DNA of 64,000 nucleotides from Myoxocephalus aenaeus (GCA_038501785.1 JBAMJR010000042.1:1425001-1489000), one strand, 5' to 3'; counted from the first letter of the stretch, positions 23,012 through 33,699 are shown. Notes: a model not told the origin generated them from the letters alone. A program made the numbers and translations.

Positions 23012-23239
23012 GTTTGGGGCTGTGTAATATATAATTCCACTAGGTATCGCTGTTGTGTTGAAGTTTAAGTTTTAGTGTTTAGCTGACGTACAAAGAACGT
23101 AATTTCCGCTGGTACCAGATTGGCTCAGGGTCCTGCGCCTGCATATGACGTCGAGCACGGCACAGTTAGTGATTGGTTGAACGTCAGAAACCATGGAAAC
23201 ACAAAGTGTTTGTGGTGGCCGTTTAATATTTATATTATA

Positions 23240-24026
23240 AGTTCTCCCTATAAACGTGCATTTTTTTCACACTGACAGGCTCAGATAGTTACAATAAGTG
23301 TCCGACAACATACTAGAAAGGAGAAATGAACGTATGTCTACCTTTAGCTTGAGATCGCTGTTTGTTGCGAGAGCCAATCAGTGTGGAGAGTCTCATAACG
23401 TTACTGCACACAGGTCCTGTGCGGTGTCCTGCAGGCTGCTGTGCCCGCTGCAGTTTATGGAAGACAGAGTTTACCGACAACCGTTTAACGACCAGGAGAG
23501 TTTATGTTTCGCAGCCGGCTCTGGAGGGAGAGAGCCGGTGAATCCCCTGTGAACTTCCCCTGACCGGGGGAATGGGACTGGACCGGAGTTCGCTGGCGGT
23601 TTACCTGACCGGGAGTTTCGGAGGGAGAGAACCGGGGGAAAACCGACGAGATTACATACAAAGTCAATGCAGACCGGAGGTTGTTTATTTTTTTCGCGGG
23701 ACTGGACCGGAGGACTGAACCACTGCTAGCTGGCAGGCAGCCGGCTCAGAGCAGCAGCACTGAAGGAGAGAACTGGGGGAAAAACCCACAGTTTACCGGC
23801 GGCCGTTTACTGACCATGGGAGTATTTTTGAGTATTTTGCGATTATTTTTGTCGCTTTTGCTGTGAACACCCCTTTAGTCCACACAGCAGCAGAACAACA
23901 ACAAACAGCGATCTCAAGCTAAAGGTAGACATACGTTCATTTCTCCTTTCTAGTATGTTGTCGGACACTTATTGTAACTATCTGAGCCTGTCAGTGTGAA
24001 AAAAATGCACGTTTATAGGGAGAACT
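23240..24026. repeat. foldback: perfect 128-bp inverted repeat with 531-bp spacer
   Basis: 23240-23367 and 23899-24026 are exact reverse complements as read here (agttctccctataaacgtgc outward ends). The spacer is GC-rich with repeated ggagggagaga and accgg words and no gene. No target duplication was evident. It lies between the transposase start and the right TIR of the hAT. Confidence 0.92.
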
Positions 24027-24050
24027 AGGGAGAATGTGACGCCTCCAGAG

Positions 24051-24250
24051 GGTATCATGTACCCAGAAATGACAGCGGAGCTTCGGACTTTCAGAGCAGT
24101 ACAGCGCAGTGATGGTGGTGATCTCAGTCATGGATGATGAGAGAAAAAGCAAAACAGGCGGGCTCGCTCGCGTATGGGCGGGACAAAATCGTGTCAATTG
24201 TGTCCGGTGTGCACACAGCTTTAAGCTGTCATTTCTGGGTACATGATACC
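24051..24250. mobile_element. 200-bp MITE-like element with perfect 25-bp TIRs
   Basis: Left ggtatcatgtacccagaaat (24051 on) and right atttctgggtacatgatacc (to 24250) are exact inverted copies over 25 bp. No coding. It is nested within the hAT, just inside its right terminus. Confidence 0.8.
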
Positions 24251-24475
24251 ATACAGCATCCATGTCAAACTCGCGCGGGCCGCACTAACATTAAACTTTC
24301 ATATCAAGGCGGGGGCCTCAAACTAGCGTCCGGCGGGCCGCATTTGGCCCGCGGGCCGCGAGTTTGAGACCCCTGGTGTAGAGGGAGAAGAGCAGTGGAG
24401 AGAGCACACATCCCGTGCTTATATAGTGTGAAGAGAGATGTGAGCCCTTTTTACTGTAATTGATCTCCTTGGAGC

Positions 24476-25300
24476 AGGCCTGGCCAACCCGCGGCTCCCG
24501 AGCCGCATGCGGCTCTTTGCCTGGTTTCATGCGGCTCTTACGTTCATATCGAAGTTTGTGTTTGTGTTATTTATTTATTTTTCTTTTAAAATCTTTTTAT
24601 TGATTTTGCAAAAAATACGTCGACCCATTTAATGCGGAGACGGACTGTTTGAAAGCCCCGCTAGTCACAGCTTCTCTGACGCACCTTGAAATATTTCGGC
24701 AAACTTCTCCTCAGACCTCAATGCTTATTGTGTGAATTACACCACTTGTAGGCTGTGGAGCGGTCCAGGCTTCTTCTTGCAGAGCGTTTGATGAAGAGAA
24801 GCTCTCTCTCTCTCTCGCTCTCTCTCTCTCTCGCTCTCTCCATTAAACATGACAAACGTCAGTAAACAGCTGGACAAGGCTTTGAAATCACGGATTTCGT
24901 GAGTTTATTTTTTAGGAAACGTCGGACCAGTTGCGACGTAATGTTTTCAGCGGCGCTAATGTTGTGGTTCATTTATCACCAAACAACGTCGGGGGATTTC
25001 ACAAACACGTCATCACCTGTTTGTCTGATGCTGCGGGATAGAGCAGAAGTAGCTGCACCTGTTTAGCGCTCAGCGCTGCATGAGCGCTACGTGGAGAAAC
25101 GCTGGCCGGCCAGTTCATATATTTTGATTTCAAAACGGCGAATTTCGCCGTAAGGTGACAAGTTCACAGGTCTGCAAAAAGGAGGACAAATACGCGTCCG
25201 GCTTGATGCTGCGCCGGACGGACAGGGCATTGAAAATCCGGACTTCTGCTAACGGTTAGCTGAGCTTGCCAACTTCAACAACATGTGAAGGCAGAAGTAG
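24476..25300. repeat. repeat-derived interior of the composite element
   Basis: Starts with a hAT-end-like caggcctggccaacccgcgg. It contains a (CT)n-rich patch (24799-24840) and, from 25229, a gaaaatccggacttctgcta block shared with 36177. No coding exon was recognised. Confidence 0.5.
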
Positions 25301-25707
25301 TAGAGCACAACATACCAGGAGCATCACACTCCTGTGACCAATCATGCTTTAGACAGAGGTTCGGACCGCCCCCAGCTCATTTGCATACAAGGACACAGAA
25401 ATACAAGGCATAAATAAATGTATAAATACGTGTGGACACATAAATACAGGCATAAATAAATGAATAAATACAGAAATGTAGAAATAGATTTATTTAATGA
25501 TGTCCTGTTTAGGTATAACTTATATTTATATATTCCTGTATTTATTTATTTATTTCTACATTTATTTAAGCATTTATTTATTTATTACTGCATTTATTTA
25601 TTTATTTATACATTTATTTAAGCATTTATTTATTTATTCCTGTATTTATTCCTGCATTTATTTATTTATACTTAAGTTATTTTCAGTCCTCCATAGCCAC
25701 GCGGGGT

Positions 25708-25760
25708 GACTGCACTCAACAAACACGGAGAACTGAACAGTCTACTGACCTCCTCGTCAG
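25708..25760. repeat. second copy of the qrsl1 intron 1 segment, right part
   Basis: gactgcactcaacaaacacg, gagaactga and cctcctcgtcagg match 883-958, with deletion of about 20 bp. It includes the equivalent of the qrsl1 exon 1 donor region. It sits directly upstream of the CpG-rich putative kcns3 first exon. Confidence 0.8.
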
Positions 25761-25779
25761 GCGCAGCCCGGACACCGCA

Positions 25780-25921
25780 TTCAAGTTAGCGGAACACGTG
25801 GCTCGGGGGCGCGCTCCGCCGCGCGCTGCCTCACAGACGCCACACCACTGGACCCTGTGCGCGCGCTCCGACCGGAGCTCCACAGGACATCTGCGCCGCC
25901 GGAGGAACGACTCGCGGACAG
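25780..25921 (+). promoter_or_regulatory. putative kcns3 promoter / non-coding first exon
   Basis: A CpG-dense patch (gcgcgctccgccgcgcgct and ctgcgccgccggaggaacga) ends at a good donor, cggacag|gtatgc (25921/25922). The next acceptor consistent with kcns3 is at 28501-28502, 48 bp before its start codon. This fits the 5' UTR-intron-coding exon layout of KCNS genes. The link is inferred, not shown. Confidence 0.45.
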
Positions 25922-26825
25922 GTATGCTGCCGGGGAAGCTGCCTCAGCTTCTAAGTTCATGTAGAAACAGGGAAATAGGAACATCTCGCCGCGGCCGTTG
26001 ACATTGTTTGTCTTAAGTAGTATTTTGCGCAAGATTTTCGGATTATTTGGTCCAGCAATTTTCCAATGTCCTTGTAAATGTCTGTTTTATTTCACTTTAC
26101 TCTTTACCTTTGCATGTCCCACCATGGATTCTTTGTTTTCCTTTTTTTTTTTTTTACAGTCTAAAGCGCTGCCAACTTTTCCTGCTGCAGAAACGGGACA
26201 CATCTGACCTTGGTTTGCCTTTTCACTGCCATTTGAAGCAGTAACACAACATACAAGTGAGACAGCAGGTGTTGATGACTGTTGACGGGTTCCAAGTCGA
26301 TGATTTGTAGGCCGATGTACAATTTTGGCCACGCTTGATATCATAGAAACACTGATGCTGCACCAATATTATAACTTGATGCCACCAGTTTTGTGATTTG
26401 AGCCATTGGCAGCCGATACGTTCAGTTTAAGGAGCCACTTGTTCTCATGTTAAGGCTGGTTTCTGTTTAATTTGGAGCAGACACACTATATCTGCTTCAA
26501 GAGGTGATTGTGTCATTTCACATAGGTCAACCTCTTTGAGCAAATCTGCATTTTCTGTGAATTCAGAAAACTCGTGGAATCTCTTCCATCACACATAAAC
26601 ACACAAAACATTCAAACATAGCCTTAAGGATCAGGTGTGAAGCATCTGTCCTGCCTGCTTATTTGGTGTATATGTGCATTTGTCTTGTTTAGTGTTGACG
26701 TATTTGATGTGCCTCCAGTGTTTTATACAGTATGTGCTTATACTGTAGGTACACTTTTGTGAATTAGTTTTGTCTATACGTTACTGTCTATCGATGAATC
26801 TTAGTTGCATTATGTTATTGGAAAT

Positions 26826-28009
26826 CAGTGTTTCCCCTAGGTTTACAGCTTCAGGGGGCGACGGCGACGGCGACAACACCGACACAAACACTTAAAGCAG
26901 TGGTTCTCAAACTTTTTCTGTAAATAACTTCATTTTGTGACTCCATCTGTGCTTTTAGAAATAACAGAATAAAGAAAATTGCAATCACTTTCAAGTAAAT
27001 CAGATTGCTCCATCAGACATTTTTTTATTTTTAAATTGCAATCACTTAGAACAATGAAAATAAAGTTATATCTGTGCAAAAAATAACTAATATTTAGTTA
27101 CTACTAAATAGCTCATTGTGGAAAACAATAAGCTATTTATTTTTTTGCCAAACAAAACAGAAGAGATGTGAGCATCAGGTTGCATCAGTATTAGTGGAGC
27201 AGTGAGCCTCTACACATCTTTATGAACGGGGTTGTAGATTTGATAGATTTTAATTCATGTTCAACGTTGATCTGAGATCTGTTTTCTGTTTTGAGACGCA
27301 GCAGCAGAAAGGACGTCACGGAGACTTCTGGCAAAGAGCCAAAAGTCGGCGAGTCGCTATGCGCATGCGCAGTGTAACCTGTTAACGGCATAACGTAAAC
27401 ATTTACCCGAAAGTACAGGCTTTTCTCCATGTATTTATTAATGACTTAGTTTTATATCCGTGTACTTTGTACTTTTGTAATATGTGAAGCCAGCAGCTTG
27501 TTGGTACAAGACACGAGCACTTTGTCTCTTTCACCTGAGCAGGAGAGCTGCTCTGTGATCAGAGAGTTGCTCCGGTGTTCCTCACATGGGAGCTGCTGTT
27601 GCCATCTTCACCCTGGGAGCGTTTAAAACGCAGATATAGGTCTGCTTTTCACGCGACATATTTTTTGACGCTCTCTGTCCGCTGCTGTGTGCTCAGCGCT
27701 CACCTGTCTGTGCGCGCGCACGTGTCTGTACGCATCAGGGCGGAACTCCGCTGTGCGCAACGCAGAGCAGAGTAGAAGTGTTAACGCGACCATGTAGAGA
27801 CCGAAATGACAAGCTGTGTGTGGATAAGATCAATAAAATACGGCCGTTTAGTTTGTTTAATAACAGAACAAGGTGTAGACCGGTTCTATAGGAAAGAGAA
27901 ACTTAAATGACGACTTGTGGTCTGGCGCTATCGAGAAAATTACAGGGGGGCGGGGTTTTTTTTCAGGGGGGCGCCCCGCCCCCCTATTCTAACGGTGGGG
28001 GAAACACTG
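26826..28009. mobile_element. hAT-type element(s), cagtgtttcccc ends
   Basis: The left end cagtgtttcccctagg and the right end (reverse complement cagtgtttcccccacc) are inverted. ggaaat occurs at both flanks, but the 8-bp duplication is not clean. A second hAT-type end, cagtggttctcaaactttttctg, starts at 26900, so two related elements may be nested. The interior matches, in opposite orientation, the element at 41242-42104 in fosl2 intron 3. No transposase was seen. Confidence 0.7.
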
Positions 28010-28289
28010 GAAATGTTGTAATTTCAGGCTGCCATCAAAAAATCTGGCCATGGAACAGCAGATGAAAATTACCCTCTCTGGCTAACACTGGCTCACTTAT
28101 AGTTTTACTTTTGATTAGAGTGCATTGTCCCTGCAAAATAAACAAATAAATAACATAAAATAAAATAATTTGTATACATCCCAAATAAAAAAGTTGAATT
28201 ATGTTGTTCATTGCGTGCAAATGAATTGTGCAGAGCACTGCCATGATGTGTGACACGTGTAAATCGTGACACAAACAAACATGTGACAT

Positions 28290-28291
<2 letters not shown>

Positions 28292-28354
<63 letters not shown>
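28292..28354. repeat. (AT)n microsatellite in the kcns3 intron
   Basis: More than 30 AT units, about 150 bp before the kcns3 acceptor at 28502. Confidence 0.95.
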
Positions 28355-28356
<2 letters not shown>

Positions 28357-28550
28357 TGGATAGAAACCTTTGTTATCTGTAAATATACAGCAACTAATGC
28401 TGGAACCGTTCCATGACACGGTGCCAGAGGAACTCAGATGCAACTTGATGCTTGGCGGCTCATCGTAAGGGCTATTCTAACTCCAGTGTCTTTTGTGTGC
28501 AGCCAACAGAGCGTCTGGACTCTGGAGGGTTCTGAACGGCATCAATCAAG

Positions 28551-29849
28551 ATGTACGGACGGGTCCTGCATCCGCACCGCCCCGGCGACTGCTTTATTAA
28601 CGTCAACGTCGGCGGTTTCAAACAGCGGATGGAGTGCGACGCCCTGAAGCGGTTCCCGCAGACGCGTCTGGGTCGCCTCCTGGGTTGCAGCTCCGACGAG
28701 GCAGTCCTGGAACTCTGCGATGACTTCAGTCCCTCTGAAATGGAGTACTATTTCGACCGCAGTCCGCGTTTCTTCCTCTACGTTCTCAACTTTTACCTCA
28801 CGGGCAAAATCCACCTGGCGGACGGGTTGTGCGTGGTCTCATTTTCTCAAGAGATTGAGTACTGGGGCATCAAGGAGCGCCACCTGGACTTCTGCTGCAG
28901 CAACAAGTTCCACGAACTGATGAAGCTCGCGGAGGACAAGTGCACGGATCAGGGGAGCGGTGAACTGCAGCCCCACAGCTGGGACTCGTCTATGGAGGAG
29001 CTGGTTTCTTCGGGGGAAGACGTAGACCTGTTTGAAGGCTCCTGGTGTGCGACCGTCCGCAGGAACGTCTGGATTCGACTTGAGGATCCAGGCTACTCCA
29101 CTTCCGCCAAAGTGATGGCTGTAGCCTCCCTAAGCGTGGTCATGGTCTCTATTGTGGCCATGTGCGTCCACAGCATGCCGGACTACCATCAAGTGGATCT
29201 CCACGAAAAGGAGATTGAAAACCCAGTGCTGACTTTCTTCGAGATGGTCTGTGTTCTGTACTTCTCCGCCGAGTTTATTCTCCGTCTGGCGGTTGCGCCT
29301 TCAGCCAGGAAGTTCTTGTGCGGCCCCCTCAACACGATCGACTTATTGTCGATCGTGCCCTTCTATGTCACTTTAGCCTGTGATGTGACGGACAAAGGGG
29401 AGAACACAGACCTGGAGAACATCGGCAAAGTGGTGCAGATCTTGAGGTTGATGCGAGTGTTTCGCATCCTAAAGCTGGCTCGCCACTCGGCTGGCCTCCG
29501 CTCTCTGGGCGCCACGCTGCGCCACAGCTCCAGCGAAGTGGGGCAGCTGGTGCTTTTCCTGTCCGTGGGCATTTCCATGTTTTCCGCTCTCATTTACTTT
29601 GTGGAGAAAGAATCTCAGGATTCGGAGCTGCAGACGATGCCTATTGGCTGGTGGTGGGCCACCATTAGCATGACTACAGTGGGCTACGGGGACACCTACC
29701 CCATCACGCTGGCTGGGAAGCTGATAGGAACCCTGTGCATCCTCTGTGGGCTGCTCATGGTGGCTCTGCCCGTTACAAACATCTTCAATAAATTCTCCGC
29801 ATTCTATGAGAGGCAAAGACATATAGATCTCAGAAGAAGCAATAACTGA
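28551..29849 (+). CDS. kcns3: kcns3: silent voltage-gated potassium channel subunit Kv9.3-like (432 aa)
   Basis: A modulatory Kv alpha subunit: by family knowledge it does not form currents alone but assembles with Kv2 subunits in the plasma membrane. Seen: a T1 tetramerisation domain (NVNVGGFKQ at 17-25 to FCCSNKF near 120, CC zinc-site residues 115-116); S1 188-207; S2 227-247; S3 261-276; S4 291-315 with regularly spaced arginines (ILRLMRVFRILKLARH); S5 330-350; filter TTVGYGDT 375-382; S6 389-413. The Kv PxP bend is replaced by ALPVT, a mark of silent subunits. Sequence around VWIRLEDPGY and SIVAMCVHSM fits KCNS3 better than KCNS1 or KCNS2. The coding region is a single exon after an acceptor (tttgtgtgcag, 28502). 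The start is the first ATG in frame. The tail ends about 20 residues after S6, roughly 60 shorter than human KCNS3. Confidence 0.93.
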   Translation: MYGRVLHPHRPGDCFINVNVGGFKQRMECDALKRFPQTRLGRLLGCSSDEAVLELCDDFSPSEMEYYFDRSPRFFLYVLNFYLTGKIHLADGLCVVSFSQEIEYWGIKERHLDFCCSNKFHELMKLAEDKCTDQGSGELQPHSWDSSMEELVSSGEDVDLFEGSWCATVRRNVWIRLEDPGYSTSAKVMAVASLSVVMVSIVAMCVHSMPDYHQVDLHEKEIENPVLTFFEMVCVLYFSAEFILRLAVAPSARKFLCGPLNTIDLLSIVPFYVTLACDVTDKGENTDLENIGKVVQILRLMRVFRILKLARHSAGLRSLGATLRHSSSEVGQLVLFLSVGISMFSALIYFVEKESQDSELQTMPIGWWWATISMTTVGYGDTYPITLAGKLIGTLCILCGLLMVALPVTNIFNKFSAFYERQRHIDLRRSNN

Positions 29850-29952
29850 ACCCTCTCCAGCGGGTACAGGAGTATTACAAAGAGTTCTAGCATATAATGT
29901 TGAAACGTTTAACCCCACACACTCCTTCATCACCCACATCATGTGAGAAGTT

Positions 29953-31163
29953 GTGGCAGGCGTCAGCCAGGTGTCAGGACAGCGGCGAGTCAGTGCACCT
30001 CTCTGACTACTGTTGGCAAGTCTCTGACTAGTCGGGGCACTTCTCTGACAACTACTTGCACTGGCAGTTTGTGGCACCTACCAACACCTAACTACATATA
30101 AGGAGAGGACAAGTCAACAAATTCTAACAAGTGGCCGAAATGAGTTTCCTCCGTAGGGTGGCCGGGCTCAGCTTTATGCCGTGTTCACACCAAATACGAC
30201 GCAAATTGTCCGGCAACGGATGGGGTTATGAACCCAAACACGAGGGCGTTTTTGGGACTTCCACAACAAGTATAAAGCAGAACTAGTGGTTATTTATTCC
30301 ATGGTCGATAGCGGAAAAGATAACTCTTTCTTACCGAGAGAAGCGACAGAGATAAGCCACGCCCCCTTTGTCACGGCGCGATTTTTCGCGTTTGATGTGA
30401 GCACATCATTAGAGATAGGGTACGGAAGAAAGGAGTCAGCTGCGGTGGTTCAGCATCTCATCAGGATTCCTCCTGTACGCCTCCCACTGGAGGTTTTCCG
30501 GGCACGTCCAACTTTTTTTACACTGCTACTGAGTTACAGTTCCCATCCGATTTCAATGGGTCCTGTTTATATTCAAGGGTTTAAGATCTACGTTTAGTGT
30601 TAACAGCTAATTATAATCTATATAGTTGTGAGGTTATAATCACTGTCAACCTCAAGAGAGGTGTGCATGTTCAGGTTTACCTGGTGGAAAAATTATTCCA
30701 GTGTTTAGCTTAGACTAACAGTGCCGTCTCCTCAAAGTAAAGTCTCATAATGGTGGTATAACAGTATGACATGATATGGTCAAATAAAAAAATCATACAT
30801 ATTATGGTATATAAGTGTAATATATTATGAAGTGAAATGTAGTAGTGGCAAAACAATATTCAGTATAGTATAGCAGTATTGCATATTGTAAGTATTAAGT
30901 CTACAAAAAAATCTATCTATCTATTTGTATATTAAGACATTGACAAAAGAAAGAAAAACACAGCTCCTCCATTCTATGATCATAAAACTGATTTACGGCA
31001 GCTGACCCATTGTAACAACAATGGTTGTTGCCAGGAAATATGTCTCCACCCACTCAGCTTGTCAGCATCTCGACGAGTGCCGTTCTCTTGCCGCTTTCCT
31101 GGCACTTGAGTGACGCCAGCTACTGACTCGCCGCTGTCCTGACACCTGGCTGACGCCTGCCAC
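29953..31163. repeat. 41-bp perfect inverted repeat, arms 1.1 kb apart
   Basis: 29953-29993 (gtggcaggcgtcagccaggt onward) is the exact reverse complement of 31123-31163. The surrounding arms share looser similarity. The spacer holds a MITE-like segment (30177-30500) and AT-rich DNA. Confidence 0.85.
30177..30500. repeat. MITE-like repeat (gccgtgttcacaccaaatacg)
   Basis: Begins gccgtgttcacaccaaatac and runs through ccacgccccctttg and cgcgatttttcgcgtttgat, words I associate with an abundant teleost non-autonomous DNA element. The right boundary is vague. The frame at 30286 is a shadow. Confidence 0.45.
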
Positions 31164-31574
31164 ACGCCTGCCACTGGGTGCCAGTGCCACAAGGAGGAGC
31201 TCGGCCTTGCTGAAAGAAGCTGTGACCACGACACAAGAGCAGGGCAAAGGGATGAGCTGCACACTGTACTGCGATAAACCTGGCTAACATAAATGAGTGC
31301 TTAGCATTCTAAGGTCAAGGATGTCAAATATGTTCATGACTTAATGGAAAAGTTCGGCATTTTTCTGGAATTTTGCTTAATCACTTTCGTGTCAAGAGAA
31401 GATGGCGACCTCCGGTTCTGAAAAAAAGTCAAGTGAAGCCAATGCGGAAAACTTTTATTCTTTATGACTCTTCTGGTTGCAAAAAAATTATTCAGATTTG
31501 AGAAATCTTCTCTCTTGTTTCAAAGTACACATCTCTAGTTTCAATACACTTCTTCAAATGATGTTCATCTCGTA

Positions 31575-31900
31575 AATGATGGTCCATTTAGAGTCAAAGA
31601 GACCATAAAGCAGGGTATGCTTAAGGGCGGGGCCACCTTGTGATTGACAGGTCGCTACCACAGCGTTGTCCAGTCTGTGAGTTGTCTGTGTTTTAATCTT
31701 TAACCCTTTCACAGTGTGTTTACGCTTCATGAAAGTTAATCGTAACATGTGTGTTTGACTAAAAGCTCCTGCTGTAGCTCCACCCTCCTCCTGCTTCCTA
31801 ATAACCAAGATGGCAACAGCCGAAATGCCAAACTCGAGGCTTCAAAGTGGCAGTCCACGAACCCATGGTTGAAGTCTTGGTGACTACGTCCACTTCTGAT
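31575..31900 (+). repeat. interspersed repeat, copy 2 (first copy at 5721)
   Basis: gatggtccatttagagtcaa, gaccataaagcagggta, gattgacaggtcgct, aactcgaggcttcaaa and cagtccacgaaccc recur in the same order as in 5721-6000. Unclassified. The remaining DNA from 31164 to 32370 shows no gene. Confidence 0.65.
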
Positions 31901-32371
31901 GGGCTGTCCAGATCTATACCGCTCTCACGTCTGTACAGTACATATGTAGCGAGCACCAGCTGCCGGTTACTTTAGTTCAAGCTTTTTAAAGTCTGGAAAC
32001 AGAGCAAAACGGCTAACGTGGCTTTGTCCACACTCAAAAAGCATGAACTAATTTTTGGCCAACAGAAACTCCAGGAAGTTACTGAACCTTGCCAAGAAAT
32101 ATTCTGACACATAACCCCTGTTAAACAGCATAGTAGTGCACTAGTAGTAGCTCAGATGAGTAGCATTTGTTCAGAAGTGCTGGAAGGTGGGTGTTGTAAC
32201 CTGGACAGAGCTGGCTGCTTGGCTACGTACACACTTCTGCACATACACTCATCTAACTCCAGCCAAAAACGTTCCAAAATGGCAAACTGCTGCTTTAACT
32301 TCACGGACAGCATGGGCCAGATCACCTAGAGCAATACGTGAAAAGACGTGAGAAACAGCACTCCGTGGTTC

Positions 32372-33620
32372 AGGGGTGGATTGGCCATAGGGAGTACCGG
32401 GAGTTTTCCCGGTGGGCCGGTCAGTAATGGGCCGGCAGTGGCTGACCTTTTTTTTTTTTTTTGTTGTTGTATGTAAAGAGACGTATAAGTGGCCCAGTGG
32501 CCCTATGACAGGCCCAGTAGTCCCGCCCACGCATTTTCCAGACCCCCCTCGTCCAATCACCTTTAATGATGAGCTAATGACACATCATTAGCAATCTGTG
32601 AGAGAGAAGAGAAAGAAAAAATGGAGAAAAAACGAAAAGGCGGTGCAGAAAAACTGAGGGAAAAGAAGAAAAAAAAGTTCTCACAACAGATGCTGCTAAG
32701 AGCAGAACTATAATAAACATGTTTGCTGCTGCGGGGGCCGGCGGCGGGGGCGTAGCCTCCGGCTCCGGGGCTTTGGCTGCGCCGGGCGCGGCGGGTCCCT
32801 CAGGAGGGGTCGTCGGACAGTGAAAGTGAGGCTCCCGCTGCCATGGTGGGACAGGAGGGGGAGGAGGAGAGTGGTGGTGGTGATAGCAGGTGAGTGTGCT
32901 AGCTAACATGTTGTGATAAACACTCATTCACTAAATGTTCAGAAACGTTGTCTATGAACTTTACTTGACATAATAGATCTAAAGTGTTGGAAAATGATAT
33001 ACTATCATGATTAATTAACCACTATGTTATGGTGCTGTGGTTTGAACATGCAGATCTGCTTTTTCACAATTTTTATAATTACAAATCAGGTCACCAGAGT
33101 TAAAGTGTTTTAAGTATCAATACACTTTCTTCAAGCCCACTGTCCAATTTGTTCAAATATGCTTTACCTATTTTTTTCTGTCAGTGTTTATGGTTTATTG
33201 TCCTTGCTTTTCTTTTTTTGAACACTTATTTATGGAAATTTTCTGATTAAATTACATCAAATAAGAGACAAGGAGACATATTTCACATTATACAGTTAAA
33301 ACTAATGAAACACTGATTAACTACTGTTACAATTAAACATCTGCATACATATTAGGGGTGTTCAAACATATTCCGTACTATTTCTCTCCTTTTCACGTCC
33401 AGGTTTGTGCCCAGTACATCGTCTCTCTCACCAGAGACCCCAAGCCCACCCATTGATTATTTCACCCGTCCCAACCCAGACACCCTTCAGCTATTTGCAT
33501 CACCCTCAACAATCAACAAGTAACCCCAAATGGCAGAAAGCTTTCCGCTGCGAGGATGGCACACTTCGAAAGTGGCTTTCATACAGTCAGGGACGCCTTT
33601 CACAGGGAGTTCTATTTGTA
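32372..33620 (+). mobile_element. degenerate hAT (ZMYM-type) fragment
   Basis: Starts caggggtggattggccatag, a hAT-like end. At 32621 an open stretch reads MEKKRKGGAEKLREKKKKK, the N-terminal basic motif of ZMYM-like hAT transposases, and soon hits stops. A piece near 33530 reads RCEDGTLRKWLSYS, which resembles the next conserved block. The right end was not located. Decayed, non-coding. Confidence 0.55.
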
Positions 33621-33699
33621 TTTGTATGAGTAGTTGTATAAATAAACACTCTTGAATCTTAAATCCTTTCTCCAGTATCCTTCTTAAGAGCAAGTGAGC

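Larger units (their letters stand above)
20678..24375. mobile_element. full-length hAT transposon, 3698 bp, perfect 8-bp target duplication
   Basis: Terminal repeats caggggtctcaaactc (left) and gagtttgagacccctg (right) are exact inverted copies over 16 bp. The 8-bp duplication gtgtagag flanks both ends (20670-20677, 24376-24383). Removing the element rejoins the interrupted LINE reading, confirming the boundaries. It carries an uninterrupted transposase gene, plus a foldback (23240-24026) and a small MITE (24051-24250) in its non-coding part. Confidence 0.95.
17620..25693. mobile_element. 8.07 kb composite AT-rich long-TIR element containing nested transposons
   Basis: The left end tatggaggaccgtaaattaa and the right end (reverse complement tatggaggactgaaaataac) begin long inverted arms of about 400 bp. 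The arms are built of taaataaatgcaggaataaa units, then gatgtcctgtttaggtataa, a gtgtccacac block and atgcaaatgagctgg. Each end abuts TA (17618-17619, 25694-25695), possibly the target duplication. A third right-arm copy is at 36176-36627. No transposase of its own is seen; the interior holds a MITE (18126-19412), an L2-like LINE (19503-24450) and an intact hAT (20678-24375). Family unknown to me. Confidence 0.75.

Noticed and set aside
17642..25709. YLYIYLSIYLF-type frames at 17.7, 25.5 and 36.4 kb
   Set aside because: AT-rich arm repeats of the long-TIR element, not membrane proteins.
28542..30077. Long minus-strand frames (90, 76 and 202 codons) over kcns3
   Set aside because: Antisense shadows of the kcns3 coding exon; no splice context or recognisable domains.
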